Shown: positions 52,426 through 62,037, counted from the first letter of the stretch. The stretch is DNA of 64,000 nucleotides from Kiloniellaceae bacterium (GCA_021776175.1 JAJFGJ010000036.1:124001-188000), one strand, 5' to 3'. The notes: generated by a model from the sequence alone, not told the origin. Made by a program: numbers and translations.

Positions 52426-53571
52426 ATGGAACGGATCACAGAACAACAGGTCCTGGCGGCCCTAGGCAAAGTCATGGATCCGGCCACGGGACGGGACATT
52501 GTCGGTCTTGGCATGATTTCCGGGGTCGTGGTCCGGGACGGCAACGTCGGGTTTTCGATCGAAGTCGACCCGCGCGAGGGCGCGCGGATGGAGCCCTTGC
52601 GCAAAGAAGCCGAGGGCAAGGTCCAGGCCTTGCCCGGGGTCCTCTCGGTAACCGCCGTTCTGACCGCCCATAAGGAGGCGCCGGCGGGGGCCGCGCAATC
52701 CGGCCAGGGAGCGGCGCCGGCATCGCCGCCCCGGCAATCCCCGGGGGCATCCGCGCGCGCCCTGGTGCCGGGGGTGCGCGCCATCGTCGCGGTGGCCAGC
52801 GGTAAGGGCGGCGTTGGAAAATCGACGACCACGACAAATTTGGCCGTCGCGCTCGCGAGGATGGGGCTCAAGGTTGGGGTTCTCGACGCCGATATCTATG
52901 GGCCGTCGCAGCCGCGCATGCTGGGTATTTCCGGCCGGCCGACCTCTCCGGACGGCAAAACTCTGCGCCCCATGGAGAACTACGGCCTGAAGTGCATGTC
53001 CATGGGGTTCCTGGTCGCCGAGGACACGCCCATGATCTGGCGCGGCCCCATGGTGCAAAGCGCCCTGCAGCAAATGCTACGCGATGTCGAGTGGGGTGAG
53101 CTTGACATTCTGGTGGTGGACATGCCGCCGGGCACCGGCGACGCGCAACTCAGCATGTCGCAGCAAGTGCCCCTGTCCGGGGCGGTCATCGTCTCGACGC
53201 CCCAGGACATCGCGCTCCTGGATGCCCGCAAGGGTCTGAACATGTTTCGTAAGGTCGATGTGCCGGTTTTGGGCATCGTCGAGAACATGAGCATGTTCAT
53301 CTGCCCGAACTGCGGCCACGAATCGCACATTTTCAGCCATGGCGGCGCCGAGCGCGAGGCCGAACGGCTCGGCGTCGAGTTCCTGGGCGGGATCCCCCTG
53401 GACATCGAGATTCGCGAAACCTCGGACAGCGGCCGCCCGGTCGTGGTGTCGAACCCCGACAGCCCCCACGCCCAGGCCTACGCGAAAATGGCCCAGCGGG
53501 TCTGGGACAAGGTCGCCTCCGGCCTAGAAGATGGCGCCCAACGCACGGCGCCGAAGATCGTCATGCAATAA
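52426..53571 (+). CDS. mrp: Mrp/ApbC-type Fe-S cluster carrier ATPase
   Basis: The 381-residue protein has an N-terminal MIP18/DUF59 domain (ITEQQVLAALGKVMDPATGR; DIVGLGMISGVVV), a Pro/Ser-rich linker, then the P-loop ATPase VASGKGGVGKSTTTTNLAVA (deviant Walker A). It continues DADIYGPSQPRMLGI, DILVVDMPPGTGDAQLSMSQ, and the cluster-binding CxxC in MSMFICPNCGHESHIF. It carries 4Fe-4S clusters to apoproteins. It is divergent from hflK. Confidence 0.96.
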   Translation: MERITEQQVLAALGKVMDPATGRDIVGLGMISGVVVRDGNVGFSIEVDPREGARMEPLRKEAEGKVQALPGVLSVTAVLTAHKEAPAGAAQSGQGAAPASPPRQSPGASARALVPGVRAIVAVASGKGGVGKSTTTTNLAVALARMGLKVGVLDADIYGPSQPRMLGISGRPTSPDGKTLRPMENYGLKCMSMGFLVAEDTPMIWRGPMVQSALQQMLRDVEWGELDILVVDMPPGTGDAQLSMSQQVPLSGAVIVSTPQDIALLDARKGLNMFRKVDVPVLGIVENMSMFICPNCGHESHIFSHGGAEREAERLGVEFLGGIPLDIEIRETSDSGRPVVVSNPDSPHAQAYAKMAQRVWDKVASGLEDGAQRTAPKIVMQ

Positions 53572-53590
53572 AGGGGCGTTAAGACCCGAA

Positions 53591-54010
53591 TTACTGGGCG
53601 CCGAACATCTTTTGCAGATTTTCGAATCCGGCTTCGTAGATGCCGCGAACAACGGCAACCGCATCGCTTTCCGGGGCGCCGGAGGGGGTAAATTCGCTCG
53701 ACCACTCAACGGTGCAACCCATGCCAGCCTCGCGCACCTTTATGGTCGCCGTGTAATCCGCGATTGGTAGCGGGCCCGATAGGATCGAATAGTTGTAGGT
53801 CCGCTCCTTGTCGTCCGCACTCTCCAGACGCTCGACGATTTGGCCGCCACCGGCCAGATGAAGGGTGCGAACCTTCGTGCCACCTTCGGTTTTGGTTTCG
53901 CTTTTTTCGACCGCGGGATGCCAATCCGGCAGACCATTGAAAGCGCCGATCACGCTCCAAACGGCCTGGGCGGGAACCGGTAGGTTCTGCGACATTTTAA
54001 CAGCTGCCAT
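53591..54010 (-). CDS. SRPBCC (START-like) family protein
   Basis: The start at 54010 (MAAVKMSQNLPVPAQAVWSV) has AGGAGAAAG upstream. The 139-residue protein fits the polyketide cyclase/SRPBCC fold: PAQAVWSVIGAFNGLPDWHP, GGTKVRTLHLAGGGQIVERL, RTYNYSILSGPLPIADYTAT, and GIYEAGFENLQKMFG at the end. It has a hydrophobic cavity for an unknown ligand. It lies 29 bases downstream of thyX in the same direction and converges with mrp. Confidence 0.85.
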   Translation of the reverse strand: MAAVKMSQNLPVPAQAVWSVIGAFNGLPDWHPAVEKSETKTEGGTKVRTLHLAGGGQIVERLESADDKERTYNYSILSGPLPIADYTATIKVREAGMGCTVEWSSEFTPSGAPESDAVAVVRGIYEAGFENLQKMFGAQ

Positions 54011-54039
54011 GAGCTTTCTCCTGTTTTGCGGCTTGCCGC

Positions 54040-55002
54040 TCAGATATTCCGGCCAAGCGCGGCCATGAGTTCGTCCCATTCTCGTTTTGACAGGTCCGAA
54101 TCGCCCTGTTCCAGCGCTTCCCCCGCGACCAAACGGCGAACCACGCCGAGCGCGGCACCGGAGAGATGAACGCCTTCCATGACATGGTTGGTGAAGGCCT
54201 TCGTGGTCACAGGCACCCAACGCTTCAGGGTCTCAAGGATCGCGTCCGCGTAGGCCCGTATTTCGTATTGCGCGTGGGGGTCGGCGCGTAAGGATACGAA
54301 GTGCAGCAAATTATGCAAATCGCACTTCCAATACCATTGAGTATACGTATTCAGCGGTAGATTCATGCGCGCCAGCTCGCGTGCCAGACCGGCGCGGTTG
54401 TCGTCGATTATTCCGCTGTCCTGGCGCTCGTTCAGCATGATCTCGTAGTGCTCGTAACAGCGCGCGGCATCGTCTCTCAGTAAATCCAGCACGCGCGCGG
54501 CATCTTCGCCGTGCAGGACATCGCCGCGCCCTTGGCGATTAGACTCCGATTGCGCGGCCAAGTGCTCCGGCGCCGGAATGTAGAACTCTTTGTCCAGAAC
54601 CGAATAGCGCGCCGAGTATTCGTTCACGTTAGCGGTGCGATGGCGGATCCATTGTCGTGCCACGAAGATTGGCAACTTCACATGGAACTTTATTTCGCAC
54701 ATCTCGAAGGGTGTCGTGTGGCGGTGGCGCATAAGATAGTCGATCAGGCCCGCATCGCCGCGCGTGTGCTTGGTCCCCTTGCCATAGGAAACTCGCGCCG
54801 ACTGCACGATCGCCGCATCGTCGCCCATGTAGTCGATGACCCGGATAAAGCCGTGATCAAGGATCGGCATCGGCTCGTAGAGGATTTCTTCCAGCCCCGG
54901 CACGGTGCAGCGGCGGGTTCGGTTTTCCGCCGCCCGCGATTCGCGGATCTCGGATTCCTGGTCCTCGGTCAATAGTCCGCGGCTGCTCGATTGGGTCGTC
55001 AT
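54040..55002 (-). CDS. thyX: Flavin-dependent thymidylate synthase ThyX
   Basis: The start at 55002 ([20 protein letters not shown]) is preceded by GGAGG; an ATG at 55077 without a good ribosome site is the alternative. The 320-residue protein carries the ThyX motif [15 protein letters not shown] (RHRx7S), the preceding [20 protein letters not shown], and the later [20 protein letters not shown]. It makes dTMP from dUMP using FAD and methylene-tetrahydrofolate. No thyA is seen in the window. Confidence 0.95.
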   Translation of the reverse strand: MTTQSSSRGLLTEDQESEIRESRAAENRTRRCTVPGLEEILYEPMPILDHGFIRVIDYMGDDAAIVQSARVSYGKGTKHTRGDAGLIDYLMRHRHTTPFEMCEIKFHVKLPIFVARQWIRHRTANVNEYSARYSVLDKEFYIPAPEHLAAQSESNRQGRGDVLHGEDAARVLDLLRDDAARCYEHYEIMLNERQDSGIIDDNRAGLARELARMNLPLNTYTQWYWKCDLHNLLHFVSLRADPHAQYEIRAYADAILETLKRWVPVTTKAFTNHVMEGVHLSGAALGVVRRLVAGEALEQGDSDLSKREWDELMAALGRNI

Positions 55003-55222
55003 GGGGCCTCCGGTTTCGTCGTCGCGGCCATGATCGCCCGATTCGCGGGCCGGTTTCCATGCTTCTTTAGCGCTCATACCCGGACCATAGCGGCCGGGCA
55101 GGGCGCTGCCGAGGCCAGAGGACTGGGGATAAGCCCGATTTCTGGGGAAAAGCCCGCTAAAAGTCCCGGAAGGCAGCGCCGCGGGCCTGGCCAGAAAGGT
55201 TCCATCCAGGCCCGAGAGTCCC

Positions 55223-55228
55223 TATATT
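55223..55228 (+). promoter_or_regulatory. Probable -10 of the ssrA promoter
   Basis: TATATT lies just before the tmRNA precursor start. A weak TTCCAT at about 55199-55204 could serve as the -35 element. The assignment is by position and sequence only. Confidence 0.45.
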
Positions 55229-55230
55229 AG

Positions 55231-55547
55231 GGGTGCCGGGCAACCGGCTATGGCGTTACACGGGCGTGTGGAATAAGCGCAGCGGACCCGGGGGCAGTAC
55301 CCGGCGCCTCCACCAATTCCCTTTTCGGCCACCGTCTTGGAACCAGTGGCTTGAAAAAAGACGGCTTTTGGGGGCGAAACAGGATCGACGCGCGTGGTAA
55401 AGATGCGTTCGGCGCCCGGCATGGTACCGCCGTTATCGGGCCGTATTATAGTTGCAAATGACAACTATGGTGAGGCTCGCCTCGCCGCTTAATTGCGGCT
55501 GGTAAGCCAAATTAAGTCCTCGGCCTTCACACGCCGGGGCGGGGTTC
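55231..55547 (+). ncRNA. ssrA: Permuted two-piece tmRNA
   Basis: The acceptor piece comes first and ends with GGCGCCTCCACCA, its CCA at 55313-55315, preceded by the T-arm CCGGGGGCAGTACCCGG. The coding piece starts at 55370 with GGGGGCGAAACAGGATCGAC. Its first seven bases GGGGGCG pair with CGCCTCC of the acceptor piece. The tag frame is at 55454-55492: resume codon GCA, tag ANDNYGEARLAA, then TAA. The intervening 55316-55369 segment is removed during maturation, as in alphaproteobacteria generally. tmRNA with SmpB rescues stalled ribosomes and tags the products for ClpXP. The outer ends are approximate. Confidence 0.93.
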
Positions 55548-55581
55548 GGGGCGCACCTGGCAACAGAAGCGCCCCACTTTT
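55548..55581 (+). terminator. Terminator at the end of ssrA
   Basis: GGGGCGC and GCGCCCC form a stem around a 14-base loop, followed by ACTTTTCC. It could also help define the 3' end of the coding piece. Confidence 0.7.
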
Positions 55582-55662
55582 CCTCTGGAATCCGTCTGGA
55601 AGTCATCGACTTCACGGGTTATGGAGATTGGGGCGCGGGCGAAGCACGAACGAGGATGGGAC

Positions 55663-56211
55663 ATGCCGGACGACGGCTTAAAAGACGACGGCTCAAAAGA
55701 CGGCGACCTAAAGTATGATCTTATGGTGGAGGAAGCGCTGCGCGGCGTGGTTGGGCGGTCCTTGACACATGCCGCCAAGCATGGCCTGCACGATGGCCAT
55801 CATTTCTATATTACCTTCCGTACCGACGACCCCGGAACTCAGGTATCGCAGCGCCTGCGCGAGCGTTACCCTAGCGAAATGACTATCGTCCTACAGTATC
55901 AATTCTGGGACCTGGAGGTCACGCAAGAGGGATTCTCGGTCACCTTGTCGTTTGGCGAGGTTCCGGAAAATCTGATCGTCCCCTTCCCGGCGGTGATTGC
56001 CTTCGCGGACCCCTCGGTTCAATTCGGACTGCAGTTCGACATCGCGAAAGGCGAGGGAGCCGACGTGCAATCCGACAGCGAACGGCCGGATGCGGGTGCG
56101 GATCCGGACACGAACCCGGATGACGCCGCCAGCGGTGCCGGCGTGGACGCCGGGCAACAAGACTCGAACAAGGTCGTTTCCTTCGACACCTTCCGCAGGA
56201 AACAGACCTGA
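55663..56211 (+). CDS. sspB: SspB-family ClpXP adaptor (alpha type)
   Basis: The start at 55663 (MPDDGLKDDGSKDGDLKYDL) has GAGG upstream. The 182-residue protein shows the SspB-alpha core: VEEALRGVVGRSLTHAAKHG, HHFYITFRTDDPGTQVSQRL, MTIVLQYQFWDLEVTQEGFS, FPAVIAFADPSVQFGLQFDI. An acidic, disordered linker and a C-terminal ClpX-docking tail (NKVVSFDTFRRKQT) follow. SspB delivers ssrA-tagged proteins to ClpXP. Here it follows the tmRNA gene that encodes the tag it binds. Confidence 0.93.
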   Translation: MPDDGLKDDGSKDGDLKYDLMVEEALRGVVGRSLTHAAKHGLHDGHHFYITFRTDDPGTQVSQRLRERYPSEMTIVLQYQFWDLEVTQEGFSVTLSFGEVPENLIVPFPAVIAFADPSVQFGLQFDIAKGEGADVQSDSERPDAGADPDTNPDDAASGAGVDAGQQDSNKVVSFDTFRRKQT

Positions 56212-56231
56212 CTCGCCGCCAAAGCGCCGGA

Positions 56232-56429
56232 TCAGTGACGCCGTGCGATGGTGGCCGGGTTCCAGGCCGTGATCCGCTTTGGCTTTTCCCGCTCGGCATC
56301 CTTGCCGGGCCGGCGCAGCTCCATGCGATCGACGAATTCGTACATGCGGCGCTGAAGCTCTTGACGCTCCTCGGATGTCAGGTCTTCGTCGGACTTGCCC
56401 GAGAGGTCGCGTTCGCTCAGGTCATCCAT
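56232..56429 (-). CDS. Small acidic hypothetical protein (65 aa)
   Basis: The protein begins MDDLSERDLSGKSDEDLTSE then ERQELQRRMYEFVDRMELRR and ends KPKRITAWNPATIARRH. It is amphipathic and charged, without membrane segments. No domain is recognised. Convergent with sspB, 21 bases apart. The composition looks like a real small protein. Confidence 0.5.
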   Translation of the reverse strand: MDDLSERDLSGKSDEDLTSEERQELQRRMYEFVDRMELRRPGKDAEREKPKRITAWNPATIARRH

Positions 56430-56633
56430 GGGCTAGGCCTTTTCTTAGGAACGGAATTCGATCGTCAGATCGGTTTGCTAGGCGCCAATGGTCGCAATCC
56501 AGGGTTAAGGAAACCTTATGAAAGGCCGATTCGGCATTCCACCTCCTTTACGAGGCGCCCGCTGGGTTCACGACCGGCCTGCTAGGATAACGCCATGGCC
56601 GAAGCAACGCATCCCGGGACTTAACCCGATTCC

Positions 56634-56861
56634 ATGATCAAGAAGCGCTCCATCAAGATCGCCGGACATAAGACCAGCGTCAGCCTGGAAGCGGAATTCT
56701 GGGACGCGCTGAAGGCGATCGCGGCGGCACAGGGTCTCTCGTTAAACGCCTTGGTCGAGCGCATCGACGCCGCCCGCGAGAACCATGCCGGCGCGGGCAA
56801 CCTTTCGAGCGCCCTGCGGCTTCACGTCCTCGGCCACCTGAGGGCGCGCGCTGGCATCTAA
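56634..56861 (+). CDS. Ribbon-helix-helix domain protein (RHH_4-like)
   Basis: The 75-residue protein has the RHH_4 pattern: KRSIKIAGHKTSVSLEAEFW (the DNA-contacting strand TSVSLE), then DALKAIAAAQGLSLNALVER. A short helical end follows. Alphaproteobacteria carry such small DNA-binding proteins, often as single genes of unknown target. No partner toxin adjoins, so it is unlikely to be an antitoxin. Confidence 0.8.
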   Translation: MIKKRSIKIAGHKTSVSLEAEFWDALKAIAAAQGLSLNALVERIDAARENHAGAGNLSSALRLHVLGHLRARAGI

Positions 56862-57091
56862 TCGGAGCCAATTCCCAATTCCCTGCTTTTCCCTGCCGAG
56901 CAGGGAATTTACAGGGCGCCATTCGCGCCCCCACGCGCGCACCCCTTCAGGCGAACTAAAGCCGTCAGCGGCCTTGCTCCCCACCGTGTAACCCACCGAG
57001 ACAGAGGATACCGCCCGCCTTGGCCGGCGCAACGGCAAGACTGTGGAAGCTGTTCTCGCCGCGATGGGACGACGGGCGGAATGTCCATCGC

Positions 57092-57985
57092 TCATCGATG
57101 CGATTCCTCGATCCGGTGAACCACGCCCGCCGCCAGCAAGACTTCCGGGCTCGGGAACCATATGTCCGCGTGAGAGGCGTCGAATACCCGCTCCAGGAAG
57201 GTCTTTCCGATCCCCTGACTCTGGTAAAATAGGCGGTCCTTTTCCTGTTCTTTCTCGATATCGAGGAAGGGGAGCGGAAGATTCGCAGACAGCCGATATT
57301 GGTGGAAGCCCAAGCGGCCGTTCCCGCCGAGTATTCTGACCGCACCGCCGATGAACGCCGTGGTGCAGGCCGAAGAGCAGGATCCGAAAACATAGGTATC
57401 AAGTCCGTATCTTTGTATAAGTTTGGCGACCCCCCGGCCTTCGTAGATATGCCCACCATGGCTTTCCAACACCATGGCGGTGACGCCCGGATGCTGGCGC
57501 AGGATCGCCTCCAGTTTCTTGGTGATGCCCATCTCCAGGCTCCCGCTAAGGCGGATGAGCCTATCGCCGTCGCTCAGGCTCAGCGCGTATTTCGCGGCCC
57601 TTTCGCGTTCCAGCACATCGGCCGCGAGCTCCACGTCCCGGTCGATGAGCAGCCATTGGAGCGCCCCGAAGACACTGATCAGAGTGACTACGATACTGAC
57701 GGCAAGGCCCAGATAGATGGCCCAGACCCATGCGGCGGAACCAAAATCGCGCAGGTAGCGCTCGCACGACCGCAACACGCCGACAATCTGCCAGGGGTAG
57801 ACAATCAGATGGCCGGCGACCAAAAACGAAACCGTCACCGCGGCGGCGCCGTGGGAGGAATCGAGAAACGGCGGGTGGGTAAATCGGTCGAGATAGAAAA
57901 TGACCAGGCGCAGAAGCACCAGGTTCATCAAGAACGAGCGTATCAGCGAATGGCGGCCCTGCCAGTGCTCTCGAATGTAACCCAT
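57092..57985 (-). CDS. Membrane protein with ClpP/crotonase-like domain
   Basis: The start at 57985 (MGYIREHWQGRHSLIRSFLM) fits related proteins; a GTG at 58030 is the alternative. The 297-residue protein has three or four membrane segments in the first 130 residues (LVLLRLVIFYLD; AAAVTVSFLVAGHLIVYPWQ; AWVWAIYLGLAVSIVVTLIS). A soluble ClpP-fold domain follows: ITAMV-type strand in GVTAMVLESHGGHIYEGRGV, then TYVFGSCSSACTTAFIGG with the likely nucleophile Ser, and GFHQYRLS. This is the 'ClpP-like periplasmic/cytosolic domain' membrane family of unknown substrate. It is 55 bases upstream of nothing else in its direction. Confidence 0.75.
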   Translation of the reverse strand: MGYIREHWQGRHSLIRSFLMNLVLLRLVIFYLDRFTHPPFLDSSHGAAAVTVSFLVAGHLIVYPWQIVGVLRSCERYLRDFGSAAWVWAIYLGLAVSIVVTLISVFGALQWLLIDRDVELAADVLERERAAKYALSLSDGDRLIRLSGSLEMGITKKLEAILRQHPGVTAMVLESHGGHIYEGRGVAKLIQRYGLDTYVFGSCSSACTTAFIGGAVRILGGNGRLGFHQYRLSANLPLPFLDIEKEQEKDRLFYQSQGIGKTFLERVFDASHADIWFPSPEVLLAAGVVHRIEESHR

Positions 57986-58039
57986 GGCCCCAGTCCGAAT
58001 CGGTGCGATCCCAATGTTCGACAGCTTCACCTTGAGCCG

Positions 58040-61000
58040 TTACTGACTCAATCCCTTGAGCAGGCCCTTGAGACCCTTCTTGAAAATGTCTTCGGGCTTA
58101 ATCGCTTGAGGTTGTGCCGGGGCGGGTTGAGCGCCGGTGCCGGGCGCCGGAACCGGTGCCGGCGCGCCGCGGAAGGGCTGCCCGCCGATCTTCGGGTTCG
58201 GCTTGTCGAGCGGTCCGGTAAGCTCGGCCGTCAGATAGGGCGTGTTGGGGGCGCCCTCGCGAAAAACATCCGTCCGGGTGTCGATTCGCCAGGCCGCCAA
58301 ATTGGCGGTGCCTTGGGTCAGGGCGGCGGCCTTGCTGCCCTCCACGCGCAGATCGCCGGTCGCGACCACACCCTTGTCGATGGTGAATGCCCCCGTGAGC
58401 TTGGCGGGCGCGCCGGCAAAGGCGCCGAACAAGACATTGGTTGCGTGGGCCACACCGCGGATCTCCTTGACCTTTGTCCCCAGGATGCCAAGCAAGATGG
58501 AGCCCACCTGCTCCTCCGCCTTGGCGGCCAGGTTCATGGCGCCGTTCACATCGCCGGCTCCGGCTAGGCTGGAGATAAGCTCCGCCTCGCTACGGCCCTT
58601 GGCGGTGATCGAGACATCCAAGTTTAGCGGCCCCGATATCCGGTCGCTGCCGGCCAAGTCCTTCGCGAGCTTCGCGAGATTGAGCTCGAGCGCCGTCAGG
58701 GCGAGTCCGGTTTCGATGCCGGCGCGCGTGTCGACCTTCCCGGTCATGACAACCGCGCCGTCGTAGATGGTGCCGCTGATCTTGCGCAGATCGGCGACAC
58801 CTTCCTTCAGGGAGGCATCGATAACGGCATTGTCCAGGCGGTTTTGACCATGAACCAGCGCCGCCGCGCGCAATTTGAGATCGGCATCGAACCCCCGCAG
58901 AGCGGCGGTATCGATTGCTTCCCTCGACCAGCGGTCCGAAACCTTGGCTCCGGCGGCGGCGGTGGCGCCGGTGCTAGCGCCCACGGATGGCTTGGCGGCC
59001 GGTTTACCCTTTCCGCCCCCGGACGCCGGAACGGTGAAAGTGGCCAGCGGGAGCACCCCGGTCGCGAGATCGGCCGAAACCATGGGCCGAGGGCCGCTTA
59101 AGTCCAGCCCGAGAGACCCCTTCACCTCACTCGGCCCGATCGCACCGGAGATACCGCTCAGCTCGATAACCTGCTGCGTACCTTGAACGCGCGCCTTGAG
59201 ATCGAGGCCAAGCCCAGGTGCCAATCCGGCGTCGACCGCGAAAGGGCTGACCAAGGCGGCCAAGTCCGGATGCTTGGCCACGATTGCCATATCAATGCCG
59301 CCAATCGCAGGCTCGGCCCCACCGAGGTCCACGGCCAGCCCGCCATCAAGGGCAAGCGGGCCAAGCTGCCCCTTCACCGCGCTGAGTGAAATTTTTTGCG
59401 GCGTTCCCACCGCATTCGCACTTAGATCCAGCGTTCCGAAACTGGGATCGAGATTAAGATCGGGGATCAGCGCGGCCGTCAGCTTTGCCAGGTCCCCGTG
59501 GGAGCCGCTTAGGTCGAGATCGAACTCCAAGGGCTCGGCCAAGGGTTTAACCCGGCCGCTGGCCGCCAAGCGGCCACCGAGCGTCTTCACCTCGCCGGTC
59601 ACGTTAAGTTGATCCTCGCCGCCCTTCACGGTGCCGGACAAATTCAGGCTTTCCGCTCGTTCCAAGGGCCCCGGCGCCGATCCGAGGGCCTTGGCGATCC
59701 CGGCGGGATTGTCGGTACTGAGTTCGTAGGCCGCATCCACGACAGGTGCCGTCGTCAGGGCCGCGAATGTTCCGGCCACGCGGAGCTTGCCCCCCCCCGC
59801 GATATCGCCGACAAGAAGCTCCCTCAGGGCGACGGAGCCTTGTTGCAACGTCGCATCGAGGCGCAGGTCCGCGGCGGCGACCTTTCGCATCGTGATTTGG
59901 CCAACGCGAAGATCGAAATTCGCGTCGAATTCCCCCAGGCCGGCGGGCAAGGCAAACCGGGGCCGCGTCGCAACGGCTTGCGGCGCACCGCTCGCGCCCG
60001 TTTCCGGCGCCACGCCGCTCGCGGGACTGGCCTGGCGCTCCGCCGGCAGGTAGGCATCGAGGTCGATCTTATCGAGCGCCAGCCCAACGCCGATCCCGGG
60101 CCGTTCGCGAAGCGCGACCGCGATGCCGCCGGTAATCTGGCTGAGATCGAAGCGAAGGTCGATATCGCTGAGCATTATGTCCGCTGGAGTCGCGCCGACG
60201 TTCATGGTCAGACTCATCTTGCGTAGGCGCGATGCCGGTACCTGGGCCACGTCAATGTTCATCCAGTCGAGAACGCCGCGCAAATTGTCCGATCCGGCAT
60301 CCAGCCGTCCATCGAATCTCAGGCCGGCCTGATCTGCCTCCCCAGCCGGCGCGACAACGCCGGTCAAGGAAACGTCCGAGCCTCCGGGCAGGAGCGCAAG
60401 CGCCTGACCGAGCTTCAGGACACCCTCCTCCAGGGCGAGCGAGAGTAAAAATTGCCGCACAACCTGCCCCCGGAACACCACGGCATCGACCGATACGTCC
60501 AGCGACGCCGTCATGTCTGTTGGCAATGCCAAAGGCGCGGTATCGCTTTGAGCGGGACTCCGCGTCGGGATTGGCGTGGGCGTGGCCGCGCTGTCGTCTT
60601 GCCCCGCCGGCGCTTCTCCGGCGGGTGGCGCCATCAAGGCATCGAAGTCGACACGCGAGGCGGATAGGCGAATCTGTAAATCCCGGCTCGGTTCGATCGT
60701 TAACTGAATTTCACCATCGGCCTGAACATCACCTATTCCCACGGCAAGCTTACCGAACGTGACCCGCTCACGGTCCGCCGCGACATTGGATTCGGCGGTA
60801 AAGGGCTTGGCGAAAACAGCCGGCAAGGAAGCGTTCACGGGCATGGCGGCGACTAAAGCGGCAAGATCTTTCCCAACAGCCTTCACGCGCCCGCGCAGGG
60901 ATGTGCGCTCAATATGGAGAGAGAGGGCGCCGGAAAACCGTATCGATGCGTCCGCTTCAGGCACGCCCATCACCAGGCGGATGGGCGTGGCGCCGCCACT

Positions 61001-61663
61001 CACCAGGCTGCCCAGGCTCAGCTCGAAATCGGTCGCGACACCGCGAATGCTGGCCTTCCCGGAGGCTGCCAGGGGGCCCTTCAAAGACTCCGCGGCGATC
61101 TCCGCGTAAAGAGAATCGATCTTTTCCTCGGTCCCCGAGACGGCGTCGCGGTAGATCAAGGAGCCCTCGGTTACGGTCACGCGGTCGAGGCTGATCGCGG
61201 CGGCGATGCCTTCGCCCCGGCCCTCGACCGGCGCCCCTGTGGACTCCGGCAAGGTGGCCGCCGGGCCGGGTTGCGGGGCCGCGAACTCCCAGTTCCCGCG
61301 GCCATCGGACAGGACTTCCAACAGAATGCGAGGCTTGACCAGATCGACGCTTTCAACCCTGATCTCCCCCTGCAACAGGGGTAAAAACGCGATGCGTACT
61401 TTCAGCGCCTCCAACTCGGCCATTGAAGGCGCGCTGCCTCCCTCGATATTGGCAAGGCGAACGCGCGAGGCGGACAAGGTCGGGGCCGGCAAGATCGCCA
61501 AACTGACATCGCCGTCAATCGTCAAATCGCGGCCCAGTAAATCGAAAACCTCCTGGGAAATTCGATCCTTATGCGCATTCCAATCGACGAACCCGGGTGC
61601 GACCAAGAGCGCCGCGGCAAGTGCGATCGCGAGTACGAGCAGGCCTAGCCCAAGTTTCTTCAA
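58040..61663 (-). CDS. Giant AsmA-family protein
   Basis: I chose a TTG start at 61663 because AAAGGA lies just upstream and the signal-anchor KKLGLGLLVLAIALAAALLV begins there; an ATG at 61714 is in frame. The 1207-residue protein has the AsmA N-terminus (GFVDWNAHKDRISQEVFDLL, then GRDLTIDGDVSLAILPAPTL) and long stretches of beta groove. It also has the AsmA_2 C-terminal domain (LAKDLAGSDRISGPLNLDVS; GALNGAMNLAA-like DVNGAMNLAAK). AsmA-like proteins bridge inner and outer membranes and are linked to phospholipid transport. It ends in a Pro/Ala-rich tail. Confidence 0.88.
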   Translation of the reverse strand: MKKLGLGLLVLAIALAAALLVAPGFVDWNAHKDRISQEVFDLLGRDLTIDGDVSLAILPAPTLSASRVRLANIEGGSAPSMAELEALKVRIAFLPLLQGEIRVESVDLVKPRILLEVLSDGRGNWEFAAPQPGPAATLPESTGAPVEGRGEGIAAAISLDRVTVTEGSLIYRDAVSGTEEKIDSLYAEIAAESLKGPLAASGKASIRGVATDFELSLGSLVSGGATPIRLVMGVPEADASIRFSGALSLHIERTSLRGRVKAVGKDLAALVAAMPVNASLPAVFAKPFTAESNVAADRERVTFGKLAVGIGDVQADGEIQLTIEPSRDLQIRLSASRVDFDALMAPPAGEAPAGQDDSAATPTPIPTRSPAQSDTAPLALPTDMTASLDVSVDAVVFRGQVVRQFLLSLALEEGVLKLGQALALLPGGSDVSLTGVVAPAGEADQAGLRFDGRLDAGSDNLRGVLDWMNIDVAQVPASRLRKMSLTMNVGATPADIMLSDIDLRFDLSQITGGIAVALRERPGIGVGLALDKIDLDAYLPAERQASPASGVAPETGASGAPQAVATRPRFALPAGLGEFDANFDLRVGQITMRKVAAADLRLDATLQQGSVALRELLVGDIAGGGKLRVAGTFAALTTAPVVDAAYELSTDNPAGIAKALGSAPGPLERAESLNLSGTVKGGEDQLNVTGEVKTLGGRLAASGRVKPLAEPLEFDLDLSGSHGDLAKLTAALIPDLNLDPSFGTLDLSANAVGTPQKISLSAVKGQLGPLALDGGLAVDLGGAEPAIGGIDMAIVAKHPDLAALVSPFAVDAGLAPGLGLDLKARVQGTQQVIELSGISGAIGPSEVKGSLGLDLSGPRPMVSADLATGVLPLATFTVPASGGGKGKPAAKPSVGASTGATAAAGAKVSDRWSREAIDTAALRGFDADLKLRAAALVHGQNRLDNAVIDASLKEGVADLRKISGTIYDGAVVMTGKVDTRAGIETGLALTALELNLAKLAKDLAGSDRISGPLNLDVSITAKGRSEAELISSLAGAGDVNGAMNLAAKAEEQVGSILLGILGTKVKEIRGVAHATNVLFGAFAGAPAKLTGAFTIDKGVVATGDLRVEGSKAAALTQGTANLAAWRIDTRTDVFREGAPNTPYLTAELTGPLDKPNPKIGGQPFRGAPAPVPAPGTGAQPAPAQPQAIKPEDIFKKGLKGLLKGLSQ

Positions 61664-61815
61664 ATCGATTTCCTTTATTTGCCCGGCCGGAGAATCCGAA
61701 AAACGCCAGCACACTCAACTGGCCATTGCGCCTAGCTCGGTTTCAGCTAAGCTAATGAAACAGTGATGTGCGGGCAAACACTACGCGAAGGCCCGAAGCT
61801 AGGGTTCGAAAGCAT

Positions 61816-62037
61816 ATGGGCGAGGTCATCGATCTCGAAATCTACCGCAAGCGGCTAAAGCGCGGTGCGGAGCGCGCGCAGGGTCCGGGCAATCGCAGGC
61901 GCCCGGACAACGGCCCGCAATGCGCCAAATCAACCAGCAAAAAGACCGGTACCCGCAAGCCCCAGTCTAGCGAATCCAACCCACTGGAGCCCTCGAGTAA
62001 AACCAAGATCGATTCGAGCGACTCGAATTCGGATTGA
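61816..62037 (+). CDS. Small basic, Ser-rich hypothetical protein
   Basis: The ATG at 61816 gives MGEVIDLEIYRKRLKRGAER, resembling the VIDLxxYRxRRR start of small alphaproteobacterial DUF4169-like proteins. The remainder is low-complexity (Arg/Gly, then Ser/Lys/Asp-rich). A longer start at 61768 is possible. Coding status is uncertain. Confidence 0.4.
   Translation: MGEVIDLEIYRKRLKRGAERAQGPGNRRRPDNGPQCAKSTSKKTGTRKPQSSESNPLEPSSKTKIDSSDSNSD

Noticed and set aside
55222-55620. Short protein-coding frames between thyX and sspB
   Set aside because: The region is explained by the permuted tmRNA, with CCA end, tag frame and acceptor-stem pairing.
56634-56861. The ribbon-helix-helix gene as an antitoxin
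   Set aside because: No toxin-like gene overlaps or follows it; it fits the stand-alone RHH_4 type.
57299-58567. A 422-codon rightward open frame
   Set aside because: It is antisense to the ClpP-like and AsmA genes, has no recognisable domain or ribosome site, and shows the composition of a GC-rich shadow frame.
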